In this document: positions 1 through 5,102 of the stretch, piece by piece
How the letters are laid out: the number at the start of each line of letters is the position of its first letter
Numbering within the stretch: position 1 is the first letter of the stretch
From: Verrucomicrobia bacterium SCGC AAA164-M04
Lineage (GTDB): Bacteria > Verrucomicrobiota > Verrucomicrobiae > Verrucomicrobiales > Akkermansiaceae
Assembly: GCA_000383735.1 (NCBI GenBank)
Contig: KB912178.1
Span: 1 to 5,102, forward strand
Direction of reading: 5' to 3'
DNA length: 5,102 nucleotides
Translations under genes and position numbers: made by a program
Notes under the pieces: model-generated
What the model was told of the DNA's origin: nothing
What the model saw: the letters and a program-made list of their open reading frames with translations, nothing else
The model's database searches: none

Positions 1-532
1 GCAAAGACACACAAGAAACCTCAGAGAGGTTAAAAAGCTTAAAGACATTGTTGGAGTAGTGTTCGGGGTGGACGTAGACGAAAAGTCTAGACGTATGCCA
101 CACCCATCTGCTCGTGCAGTATTCTCTAAGGTGCTAAACCTAAAGGGATACACACTCACTGAGGTGGGTAGTATGATAAACAAGAGCCACGCAACAATAA
201 TCCATTACATAAGAGGCCTAGAGTCTGAGGTTAAAACCAATCAACAGCTACGTATTAAGTATCAAGAGGTTCAGGATATGTTCGTTACTGACACTGACCC
301 AATACATAGTCTCTCTAGTTTCGAACTAAAAAAAGAGGTAATCTCTTTGAGAAAACAAAACAAAAAACTATATTTGGAAAAAGAGTCTTTGATGTCTATC
401 ATAAAAAAGAACAAGGAAGATGATAAAATATATCTAAAAACCTTTGAGCTGATAAAGACAAGGACAGGAAAAAAAGAAATAGATAAACTTAAGAACCACC
501 TAACAAGATATTTCAATGGAGTACACAAGTGA
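1..532 (+). CDS. DnaA domain IV-like DNA-binding protein with coiled-coil tail, 5' partial
   Basis: The frame is open from base 2 with no stop, so the gene almost certainly begins left of the window. GTG at 59 is the first possible start inside it, but the 19 codons before it complete the expected fold: a helix with I-V-x-x-V-F-G-V-D matches the first helix of DnaA domain IV. An S-A-R-A-V helix follows, then a helix-turn-helix reading L-T-E-V-G ... N-K-S-H-A-T-I-I-H. In DnaA the equivalent stretch reads G-G-R-D-H-T-T-V and contacts the DnaA box. Here His and one Thr are kept while Asp is replaced by Ser, so the binding site may differ. No AAA+ ATPase motifs are visible. About 70 Lys/Glu-rich residues follow, coiled-coil-like, and suggest oligomerisation. 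A role in phage replication initiation or transcription control is inferred. The stop overlaps the next gene by 17 nt. Confidence 0.82.
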   Translation, partial: QRHTRNLREVKKLKDIVGVVFGVDVDEKSRRMPHPSARAVFSKVLNLKGYTLTEVGSMINKSHATIIHYIRGLESEVKTNQQLRIKYQEVQDMFVTDTDPIHSLSSFELKKEVISLRKQNKKLYLEKESLMSIIKKNKEDDKIYLKTFELIKTRTGKKEIDKLKNHLTRYFNGVHK

Positions 533-749
533 TGACATACAGAGGGCTATCTCAAAGAAGGGATGGTCAACCAAGCAGAAGACAGATGAGCTACTAAGGA
601 TGGACTGCTGTATGTACGCATACCTAGGCAGTGACTCCAAGAGAAGTGAGGTAGAGGAGACACGCAAGTCATCCAAGAGAATCTATAAAGCTATTAAGGA
701 GATAGACGAGTCCTTAGGTAACACAATCATAAACGCCATAGACTCCTGA
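516..749 (+). CDS. Small phage-type protein of unknown function (77 aa)
   Basis: Unknown function. The ATG lies inside the end of the upstream gene (17 nt overlap), and the TGA stop shares one base with the next ATG in a TGATG junction, so translation is probably coupled on both sides. The protein is charged and helical, with no signal peptide or membrane segment. The most distinctive stretch is M-D-C-C-M-Y-A-Y-L-G-S-D-S (residues 29-41), followed by S-x-x-I-Y-x-A-I-K-x-I-D (residues 53-64). From memory, this pattern (a YxxLG-S/T-D-S core, then IYxxIKxxD) recurs in small uncharacterised proteins of Bacteroidetes phages, but I cannot confirm that here. The two adjacent cysteines (31-32) are not part of a recognisable zinc motif. 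Confidence 0.85.
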   Translation: MEYTSDDIQRAISKKGWSTKQKTDELLRMDCCMYAYLGSDSKRSEVEETRKSSKRIYKAIKEIDESLGNTIINAIDS

Positions 750-946
750 TGAGTATCTCAAAGGCAGATAACGATAGGCTCATTCATATTAACTTTACTA
801 TGAATGAAATCCACGACTCTGCCGATGCGATATATGAACACCTAATTGATAGAGAGTATGCTCAGGTACTAGACCACATAGAGACCATTCAGTTTGTATT
901 AAAGACACTAGAAGAGACGATAAGAGATGGAGAAGAAGGTATGTAG
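749..946 (+). CDS. Small acidic helical protein of unknown function (65 aa)
   Basis: Unknown function. The start overlaps the previous stop by one base (TGATG), and the last 20 nt overlap the start of the HNH-like gene, so it sits firmly inside the operon. The protein is acidic and predicted by eye to be almost wholly helical. It has regularly spaced Ile, Leu and Val through residues 10-60, consistent with a helical hairpin or small bundle (I-H-D-S-A-D-A-I-Y-E-H-L, then I-E-T-I-Q-F-V-L-K-T-L). No catalytic, zinc-binding or membrane motif is present. A small adaptor or inhibitor role would suit its size and charge, but that is speculation. Gene status rests on its position, its overlaps and an uninterrupted frame. 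Confidence 0.8.
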   Translation: MSISKADNDRLIHINFTMNEIHDSADAIYEHLIDREYAQVLDHIETIQFVLKTLEETIRDGEEGM

Positions 947-1316
947 AAAGTGTAATGAGGTAAAAGAGCTTGATAAGTATTGGTCAGCAGGAATAAAGAA
1001 CGGTAAGAAACATCTCAGACAGACCTGTATCACCTGCTATGGAGATGTAAAGAAGGACTACGTAAAAAGAAAGCGTGAGTGGTATAACAGTCTAAAGAAT
1101 AACTTGAACTGTGATGAGTGCGGATACTCTAAGCTTACACACAAATCCTTTAGCTCACACGCTCTACAGTTTCATCATCACAATGATGACAAGTCTTTTG
1201 CTGTGGCAGATTACTTAGTGAAAGGATACTCTAAGAAAAAGATTGTAGAAGAGATTAATAAATGCAGGGTGCTATGCTCACGTTGTCACGCAGAGGAGCA
1301 CGATAAATCAAATTAA
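927..1316 (+). CDS. HNH-type zinc-binding nuclease-like protein (129 aa)
   Basis: This is probably a small HNH (His-Me finger) endonuclease that nicks or cuts DNA. Four CxxC pairs are visible: C6/C9, C34/C37, C62/C65 and C117/C120, enough for two structural zinc sites. The active-site candidate is L-Q-F-H-H-H (80-85) followed by K89, then K-C-R-V-L-C-x-x-C-H-x-x-x-H (112-125). That C-terminal signature is typical of phage HNH proteins. The position often held by Asn in classical HNH motifs appears to be K112, so catalytic competence is not certain. A basic linker (K42-R50) joins the N-terminal zinc knuckle to the HNH core. The start at 927 sits just before the first CxxC and overlaps the upstream gene by 20 nt. 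It may act in packaging or recombination, or be a homing nuclease. The operon position and lack of a disrupted host gene argue against a recent homing insertion. Confidence 0.9.
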   Translation: MEKKVCRKCNEVKELDKYWSAGIKNGKKHLRQTCITCYGDVKKDYVKRKREWYNSLKNNLNCDECGYSKLTHKSFSSHALQFHHHNDDKSFAVADYLVKGYSKKKIVEEINKCRVLCSRCHAEEHDKSN

Positions 1317-1318
1317 AT

Positions 1319-1573
1319 ATGTCAAATAATATATTACAACAGATAACAGAGGAGTTCCCTGATGAAACATTCTTATACCCCACAGGATACGAGGACTGTG
1401 TGGTAGGTCTTGAGTACGCAAGCAACTCATTAGTGATGGACTCCAATAAGATGATAGACAAGCTCATCAACGAGGATGAGATGACTGAGGAAGAGGCTCA
1501 GGAATTTTTCGATTACAACATTGCGGGTAGCAAGGGAGAGGGATTTCCTATATATGTATACATACCTGAGTAG
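1319..1573 (+). CDS. Conserved-looking phage protein of unknown function (84 aa)
   Basis: Unknown function. The gene begins 2 nt after the HNH gene stop and ends 2 nt before the next start, so it is part of the same transcript. The protein is acidic and soluble. Its arrangement is a beta-like stretch F-L-Y-P-x-G-Y-E-D-C-V-V-G-L-E (18-32), then M-I-D-K-L-I (45-50), E-D-E-M-T-E-E-E-A-Q-E-F-F-D-Y-N (52-67), and a closing P-I-Y-V (77-80). From memory, the same order (P-x-G-[YF]-x-x-[CA] with G-x-E, then M-[TS]-x-E-E-A-x-E-[FY] and F-N-x-x-G, ending P-I-[YW]) occurs in a widespread small protein of phages and plasmids that has no assigned role. The AT-rich leader before the ATG carries no Shine-Dalgarno motif. 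Confidence 0.88.
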   Translation: MSNNILQQITEEFPDETFLYPTGYEDCVVGLEYASNSLVMDSNKMIDKLINEDEMTEEEAQEFFDYNIAGSKGEGFPIYVYIPE

Positions 1574-1575
1574 CA

Positions 1576-1989
1576 ATGAGGTTTGAGTCCGAGCAAGATT
1601 TAAAGAGGGAACGTAAGGCCATTGATACATTTGTAAATGTGTTTGGTGGCTCCGCTAAGAAGCTCGGTCCTAACGATGTAGACTACAAAGTATTTGATAA
1701 AGACAATAGCTTAGTCGCTTACGCTGAGGTGAAGGGTAGACTGCGTGTGTTATCACAGGCATACCCTTTGCCGATAGCGATACGTAAGTTGGTAAAGCTA
1801 TGCGACAAGAGACTGAATCCTGTAATGATATGGGCCTGTGATGATGGCATCATCTACGCCAAGGTTAAGGATATCTATGGTGACATTAAGTGGGGTGGTA
1901 GGAAACCACGACAGGGTGCAGTCAATGACGAGGAGCTGATGGCTTACTACGATAAGCAGCGAGCCTTCAAGTACATCAGGTATTCTTAG
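1576..1989 (+). CDS. PD-(D/E)XK nuclease-like protein (137 aa)
   Basis: This is likely a small restriction-like nuclease fold protein. After a charged N-terminal helix (E4, E6, E12) comes P32-N-D34-x-D36, a beta-hairpin, then A-E51-V-K53-G-R. This order matches the PD-(D/E)XK catalytic core, with D34 or D36 plus E51 and K53 as candidate metal and catalytic residues. The rest has conserved-looking runs: Y-P-L-P-I-A (63-68), a hydrophobic strand ending C-D-D-G-I-I-Y (88-94), and N-D-E-E-L-M-x-Y-Y (117-125). No helicase or DNA-methylase domain is attached, so the cutting specificity, or whether it cuts at all, cannot be read from the sequence. It begins 2 nt after the previous gene and closes the plus-strand operon. 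Its last 14 nt overlap, tail to tail, the end of the minus-strand 52-aa gene. The fold call is from the motif only. Confidence 0.85.
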   Translation: MRFESEQDLKRERKAIDTFVNVFGGSAKKLGPNDVDYKVFDKDNSLVAYAEVKGRLRVLSQAYPLPIAIRKLVKLCDKRLNPVMIWACDDGIIYAKVKDIYGDIKWGGRKPRQGAVNDEELMAYYDKQRAFKYIRYS

Positions 1990-2134
1990 ATGACTTTCTC
2001 TTTCTCCTGTTATTCTTACTAAGCTTTGACTTCTTGAAGCCATTGGTAGCGTAGTATAACTTCACCTGCTTATCGGTAAACATATTCCCACTAGGGCTAA
2101 CATTCTTATTCTTTCCTATCTTTCTAAATGGCAT
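1976..2134 (-). CDS. Small basic protein downstream of the giant structural-type gene (52 aa)
   Basis: This gene is short but well supported. On the minus strand, ATG at 2134 follows the giant gene's TAA with only 3 nt between (TAA-GAT-ATG). The frame runs 52 codons to TGA at 1976-1978 and fills the gap between the two convergent blocks. The protein starts M-P-F-R-K-I-G-K. Its central motif, S-P-S-G-N-M-F-T-D-K-Q-V-K-L-Y-Y-A-T-N-G-F (residues 13-33), looks like a constrained structured core rather than random translation. The last 20 residues are rich in Lys, Arg and Ser (R-R-K-R-K-S-S-K), so nucleic-acid binding is plausible. Its function is unknown. The operon link suggests a small virion or morphogenesis partner of the giant protein (inference). 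Its 3' end overlaps the convergent PD-(D/E)XK-like gene by 14 nt. Confidence 0.8.
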   Translation of the reverse strand: MPFRKIGKNKNVSPSGNMFTDKQVKLYYATNGFKKSKLSKNNRRKRKSSKNT

Positions 2135-2137
2135 ATC

Positions 2138-5102
2138 TTATTTTTTCTTCTTTATCCTTTTTCTTCGTTTACGTTTTTTAGGCTTTGATTTTTTGTCGGA
2201 TGACTCCTCCTCATCCTTCTTCTTTCTTTTGTTAACCTCAATCGGAACATATATAATATCCTTAGACTTCGCAGAGCCGGGTCGATAGCTATATGACACG
2301 CCTAATAGGTCGTACATATTCTCCTCATACCTATTCTCCTTGAACTTCTCGAAGCTTTCCTCCTTGGCTATACGTTCACCATCCTCATCCTTCTTTTCAT
2401 ATTCCTTACGTAGAGCAGTATCATTGCTATCAAACCACGACCTTAGTTGGTCTACCGCAGCTAGTGGTGTCTTGCTAGGTATACCAAGACCATACTCAAA
2501 TATTCTTGTGACTGCTGTTTCAAAACCACCTTTACCTCCTATCACCATATCGTAGTACGAGCTAGTAAATATCTGAGATATAGGGTCTGTGTATCTAGAC
2601 CTAGGTTTTTTAATAGCATCACTATACCCCCACCACCAAGTATCTACCGCAGTGTTAACAGTACCACCAATTAAGGGTAGGTTGTAAAGCTGATTGATAC
2701 CAAACATTGCCTCCTTATATGACTCAAGTACCTGCTCCTTATCCAAATTAATTTGATATCTATCAATTAACATTTGGTCTTCATCAGATATTTCCTTGCC
2801 CCTCTTCAAAGCATTCTTTGCCTTGCTAATACGGTCCATCTGTTCCTCTGTTAGCTCATCATCACCATCATCACCTGTTAAAAATGGGTTTACTGACGGG
2901 TCTGCAAATGGGTTGTACTTAAATATATTTGCGGTCAAAGCAAACAGTACGTTTGCAACGCCTAGGTTTAAGAAGAGCTCTCTATATTCTTTTGTTGACG
3001 GCATCTCCTTCAGGCTACCCTCTGTTACTGCATTTGCAGTACCTCTTCTAATGTTAGTTGCTGACTGCATAACCTTATTAAGCTGTAGGAATAGTGTGCT
3101 TCCAAACATTGTGAAAGACCTTACAATCATATTGCTATCATACTGAAGACCTATCTTCTCTGTAGCCCTACGTGTCTGCTGTGTTGCATTGTAGTCATTG
3201 AACCTCTCCAATGCTTCCTCAGGGCTCATACCCTTACGGATATTGTTTCTATACGCAACCATATACCCCATCACACCTGCAGCATCCCCAACAAGCGTTG
3301 GTGAGTTAGCAATAATCTTTGCCTTACGAGCAATCCTTTTTAGCCTTGTTCTTCGGGTACGCCCTGACCCATATGTCGCACGCTGCCCTGTCTCTAACCC
3401 TGCTAGGTCAGCAGTCTTAAAGCTCTGACGCATCCTGTTTCTAAAGTTAGCTGACACATCCATCGCCTGCTTAAATGTTGACCTCTTTTGGAAAAAGGCA
3501 ACCCATCCTGACTCTGCCATAAATGCTAAAAAGTCTAAGGTACTATCAATGATAGGTATACGACCCTTGCCTGTCACACCCTTATCAAAAAGCTGATAGT
3601 CAGCGAAGGCATTTACAAATGATGTTGCCTGCTTAGGTAGCTGTATAAACTTAAGGGCTAGTGCCACGCCTGTAAACTTCTCTTGAAGCCTTGAAAATAT
3701 AGGATTGTTTAATCTAAACAGGTCCTGCATAGCGTTAGGATTTATAGCGTAACCTACACCCCTTGTCATAATACTGTCTAAATTAGTTGCATCTAATAAT
3801 TTCTTAACACTAGGTGTGTGATTCATTATTACATTAAGCTCCTTAGTACCCTTTGCATATGACTTAAACCTTTCCATCTCTGTGATGTGTGTGTCTAGCT
3901 CCTGAGTAAAAGAGAATCCTGTTATAGCTATAGGATTCTTAGTATTATTCCTCTCCTTCAATGCTGATGCCTGCTGTGCTGAGAAGACCTTACTAAACTC
4001 ACCCTGCTGCAATGATGTTGCTAGCTCAGCATTCTTTTTCTTATCTGTCTTTTCGCTTATTGTCTTTACAGGGAAGTAGTTCTCAACATAGTTAAGGCTC
4101 ACGTCATTAACATCCTCATACACCTTATTGATACTCTCATAGTATGTTGAGCTTAGGTAGTCAACAATCTTATCTACCGCCTTCACCGCAGGTGCTCCAA
4201 TGAACTCCTCAAGTTTCTTTATCTCAGCCTTTCCAATACCCTGCTTCTCTAATCTATCTCTCTGTTCATCGTTACGACTTATAGCAATTATCCTTGCCGC
4301 CTCATCCTTGTTTAAAGTAACAAAATTCTCTATAACATTAGTTGACCCAAGCCTTACATTATTTAATTTTAACTTATCCTCTTTAAAGCTTGAAAAGCTA
4401 TCGTTAAGCATTTTATACAGACCATCTAATCCCTTGTCAATACCATCAATGGTATTTATATTATTATCAATAGCGTCAGTGGTATTAAAATAACCCTTAA
4501 GGTTATTCTCCTCCATACGGTTGAGTCTCTTATATATGTTCTCGGTAAAGAAGTTACCCTTCCTGTCTAGACCATTTGTAAGTGTGCCTAGATGCTTCAG
4601 ATAGTTGGCAAATAATCCTTTCAATACCTTACCCTCGGTTGCAAAAGCTAGATTAAGATACTGCCTTACATTCTTTACAAGCTTACCATCCTTGAGTAGG
4701 TTCTTTTTTATCTGTTCTCTTCTTGCTCGTAGCTGTGCATCATTAAGAGGGACAAGTGATGTGCTACCATCCTCGTTAACAACCTCATCAAATAGGTATG
4801 GATACCCCTCGCTGATATCTTTGTTTGCCTGCTCTCTAAGGCTATCATATATCTCCTTACGAGCAAGCCTCTTACCTTTGAGTCGCTCTCGTGATGCCTT
4901 TGTCTCAGCCTTAATATCTGCTATCACATCGTCAAGTGCCTCAAGCTCTTGGTTGTTTATCTTCCCTAGCATCTCAAATGCCTGAGCCTTAGCAAAAAGC
5001 TCACGTTCCTTTTCTGTAAGTTCCTCGTTATTATTTACCTTGTCAAACAGCTCGAATATCTCAGCCTCTCTCTCGGTCATCTCCTTTGCTATCTCATCAA
5101 AC
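2138..5102 (-). CDS. Giant phage structural/internal-virion-type (polyvalent-like) protein, 5' partial
   Basis: The frame is open to the right edge: seven codons precede the ATG at 5080 without a stop, so 987 residues are visible and the N-terminus is missing. Numbering below starts at that ATG. Residues 1-90 are charged helices, and 100-330 are mixed helical. N-Y-F-P (334-337) begins a region rich in long helices. G-V-A-L-A-L-K-F-I-Q-L-P-K-Q-A-T (471-486) and N-A-T-Q-Q (631-635), then S-F-T-M-F-G-S-T-L-F (655-664), resemble modules of large phage polyvalent or internal virion proteins. A hydrophobic helix (705-720) could touch a membrane. Residues 803-850 are Trp/Tyr/Gly-rich, including W-W-W at 815-817. 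The last 30 residues are overwhelmingly Lys and Arg. No peptidase, lysozyme or polymerase motif was recognised. A virion-internal protein delivered with DNA is the best reading; a tail protein is the alternative. Confidence 0.9.
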   Translation of the reverse strand, partial: FDEIAKEMTEREAEIFELFDKVNNNEELTEKERELFAKAQAFEMLGKINNQELEALDDVIADIKAETKASRERLKGKRLARKEIYDSLREQANKDISEGYPYLFDEVVNEDGSTSLVPLNDAQLRARREQIKKNLLKDGKLVKNVRQYLNLAFATEGKVLKGLFANYLKHLGTLTNGLDRKGNFFTENIYKRLNRMEENNLKGYFNTTDAIDNNINTIDGIDKGLDGLYKMLNDSFSSFKEDKLKLNNVRLGSTNVIENFVTLNKDEAARIIAISRNDEQRDRLEKQGIGKAEIKKLEEFIGAPAVKAVDKIVDYLSSTYYESINKVYEDVNDVSLNYVENYFPVKTISEKTDKKKNAELATSLQQGEFSKVFSAQQASALKERNNTKNPIAITGFSFTQELDTHITEMERFKSYAKGTKELNVIMNHTPSVKKLLDATNLDSIMTRGVGYAINPNAMQDLFRLNNPIFSRLQEKFTGVALALKFIQLPKQATSFVNAFADYQLFDKGVTGKGRIPIIDSTLDFLAFMAESGWVAFFQKRSTFKQAMDVSANFRNRMRQSFKTADLAGLETGQRATYGSGRTRRTRLKRIARKAKIIANSPTLVGDAAGVMGYMVAYRNNIRKGMSPEEALERFNDYNATQQTRRATEKIGLQYDSNMIVRSFTMFGSTLFLQLNKVMQSATNIRRGTANAVTEGSLKEMPSTKEYRELFLNLGVANVLFALTANIFKYNPFADPSVNPFLTGDDGDDELTEEQMDRISKAKNALKRGKEISDEDQMLIDRYQINLDKEQVLESYKEAMFGINQLYNLPLIGGTVNTAVDTWWWGYSDAIKKPRSRYTDPISQIFTSSYYDMVIGGKGGFETAVTRIFEYGLGIPSKTPLAAVDQLRSWFDSNDTALRKEYEKKDEDGERIAKEESFEKFKENRYEENMYDLLGVSYSYRPGSAKSKDIIYVPIEVNKRKKKDEEESSDKKSKPKKRKRRKRIKKKK
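4439..4507. repeat. Two adjacent perfect inverted repeats inside the giant gene
   Basis: AATACCAT at 4439-4446 pairs perfectly with ATGGTATT at 4449-4456. Only 32 bases on, AATAACC at 4489-4495 pairs with GGTTATT at 4501-4507 around a 5-nt loop. Both lie within coding sequence for a low-complexity Asn/Asp/Thr/Ile stretch (about residues 192-214 of the giant protein), so they may reflect repetitive codons rather than a functional element. On the coding strand the second hairpin is followed by a short T run, but it lies mid-gene and is AT-rich, so it is not called a terminator. Confidence 0.4.

Noticed and set aside
59..532. GTG at 59 as the true start of the DnaA-like gene.
   Set aside because: The reading frame is open to the left edge, the upstream codons complete the first DnaA domain IV helix, and the GGAG at 53-56 is too close to the GTG to act as a ribosome binding site.
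927..1316. The HNH-like gene as a homing endonuclease inside an intron or a split gene.
   Set aside because: Both neighbours are intact and closely spaced, no split coding sequence is visible, and no group I intron structure was recognised.
1553..1564. A perfect 12-bp palindrome TATGTATACATA, 11 bases before the start at 1576, as a possible operator.
   Set aside because: It lies inside the coding end of the 84-aa gene, encodes an ordinary Tyr/Val/Ile stretch, and about one such palindrome is expected by chance in a window this size. No second copy was seen.
2021..2040. A weak hairpin (GCTT ... AAGC) as a bidirectional terminator at the convergent junction.
   Set aside because: The stem has only four or five pairs, there is no GC-rich core or useful T run, and it lies inside the 52-aa gene.
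2796..3146. Open frames on the plus strand opposite the giant gene (for example 2796-3146, 4200-4493 and 4605-4985).
   Set aside because: Their translations are Ser/Leu-rich and low in complexity, as expected for antisense of a Lys/Glu-rich coding strand, and they lack operon context.
5078..5102. ATG at 5080 (minus strand) as the true start of the giant protein, with AAAGGAG before it.
   Set aside because: The purine motif abuts the ATG with no spacing, the frame remains open to the window edge, and the preceding residues continue the same charged helical pattern.
2138..5102. Stop codon reassignment (TAG or TGA read as sense), as in some crAss-like phages.
   Set aside because: The giant gene is intact under the standard code, and TAG, TGA and TAA all end neighbouring genes at sensible positions.

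Overview
The window looks like part of a tailed-phage (or prophage) genome from a Bacteroidetes host, probably an environmental flavobacterial-type phage. Four things point that way. Genes are packed with 1-20 nt overlaps or 2-3 nt gaps. DNA is moderately AT-rich. No clear Shine-Dalgarno motif precedes any of the six intact starts (516, 749, 927, 1319, 1576 and 2134 on the minus strand), which is typical of Bacteroidetes and their phages. Finally, small unknown phage-type genes sit beside one very large structural-type gene. Host assignment is inference. The standard code fits: TAA, TAG and TGA all end genes here.

Left block, plus strand, 1-1989. Six tightly linked genes read rightward as one probable operon. 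The first is cut by the left edge and encodes a DnaA domain IV-like DNA-binding module followed by a coiled-coil-like tail. Two small proteins of unknown function follow (77 and 65 aa), then a zinc-binding HNH-type nuclease-like protein (129 aa), a conserved-looking small protein of unknown function (84 aa), and a 137 aa protein with a PD-(D/E)XK nuclease-like signature. A DNA-binding protein plus two nuclease-like proteins suggests a DNA replication, processing or host-takeover cassette. That joint role is inference.

Right block, minus strand, 1976-5102. This block converges on the left one. A very large gene, open beyond the right edge (987 codons visible), encodes a mostly helical, multi-region protein resembling phage large polyvalent or internal virion proteins and ending in an extremely basic tail. 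Three bases after its stop lies a 52-codon gene, also with a basic C-terminus. This small gene overlaps the end of the PD-(D/E)XK-like gene tail to tail by 14 nt, so the convergent junction has no intergenic space.

I saw no tRNA, rRNA, CRISPR array, insertion sequence, attachment site or clear terminator. No gene-free stretch exceeds 300 bases. The most unusual items are the detached DnaA-IV/coiled-coil protein, the overlooked 52-aa gene at the convergent overlap, the two-nuclease cassette, and the polybasic tail of the giant protein.
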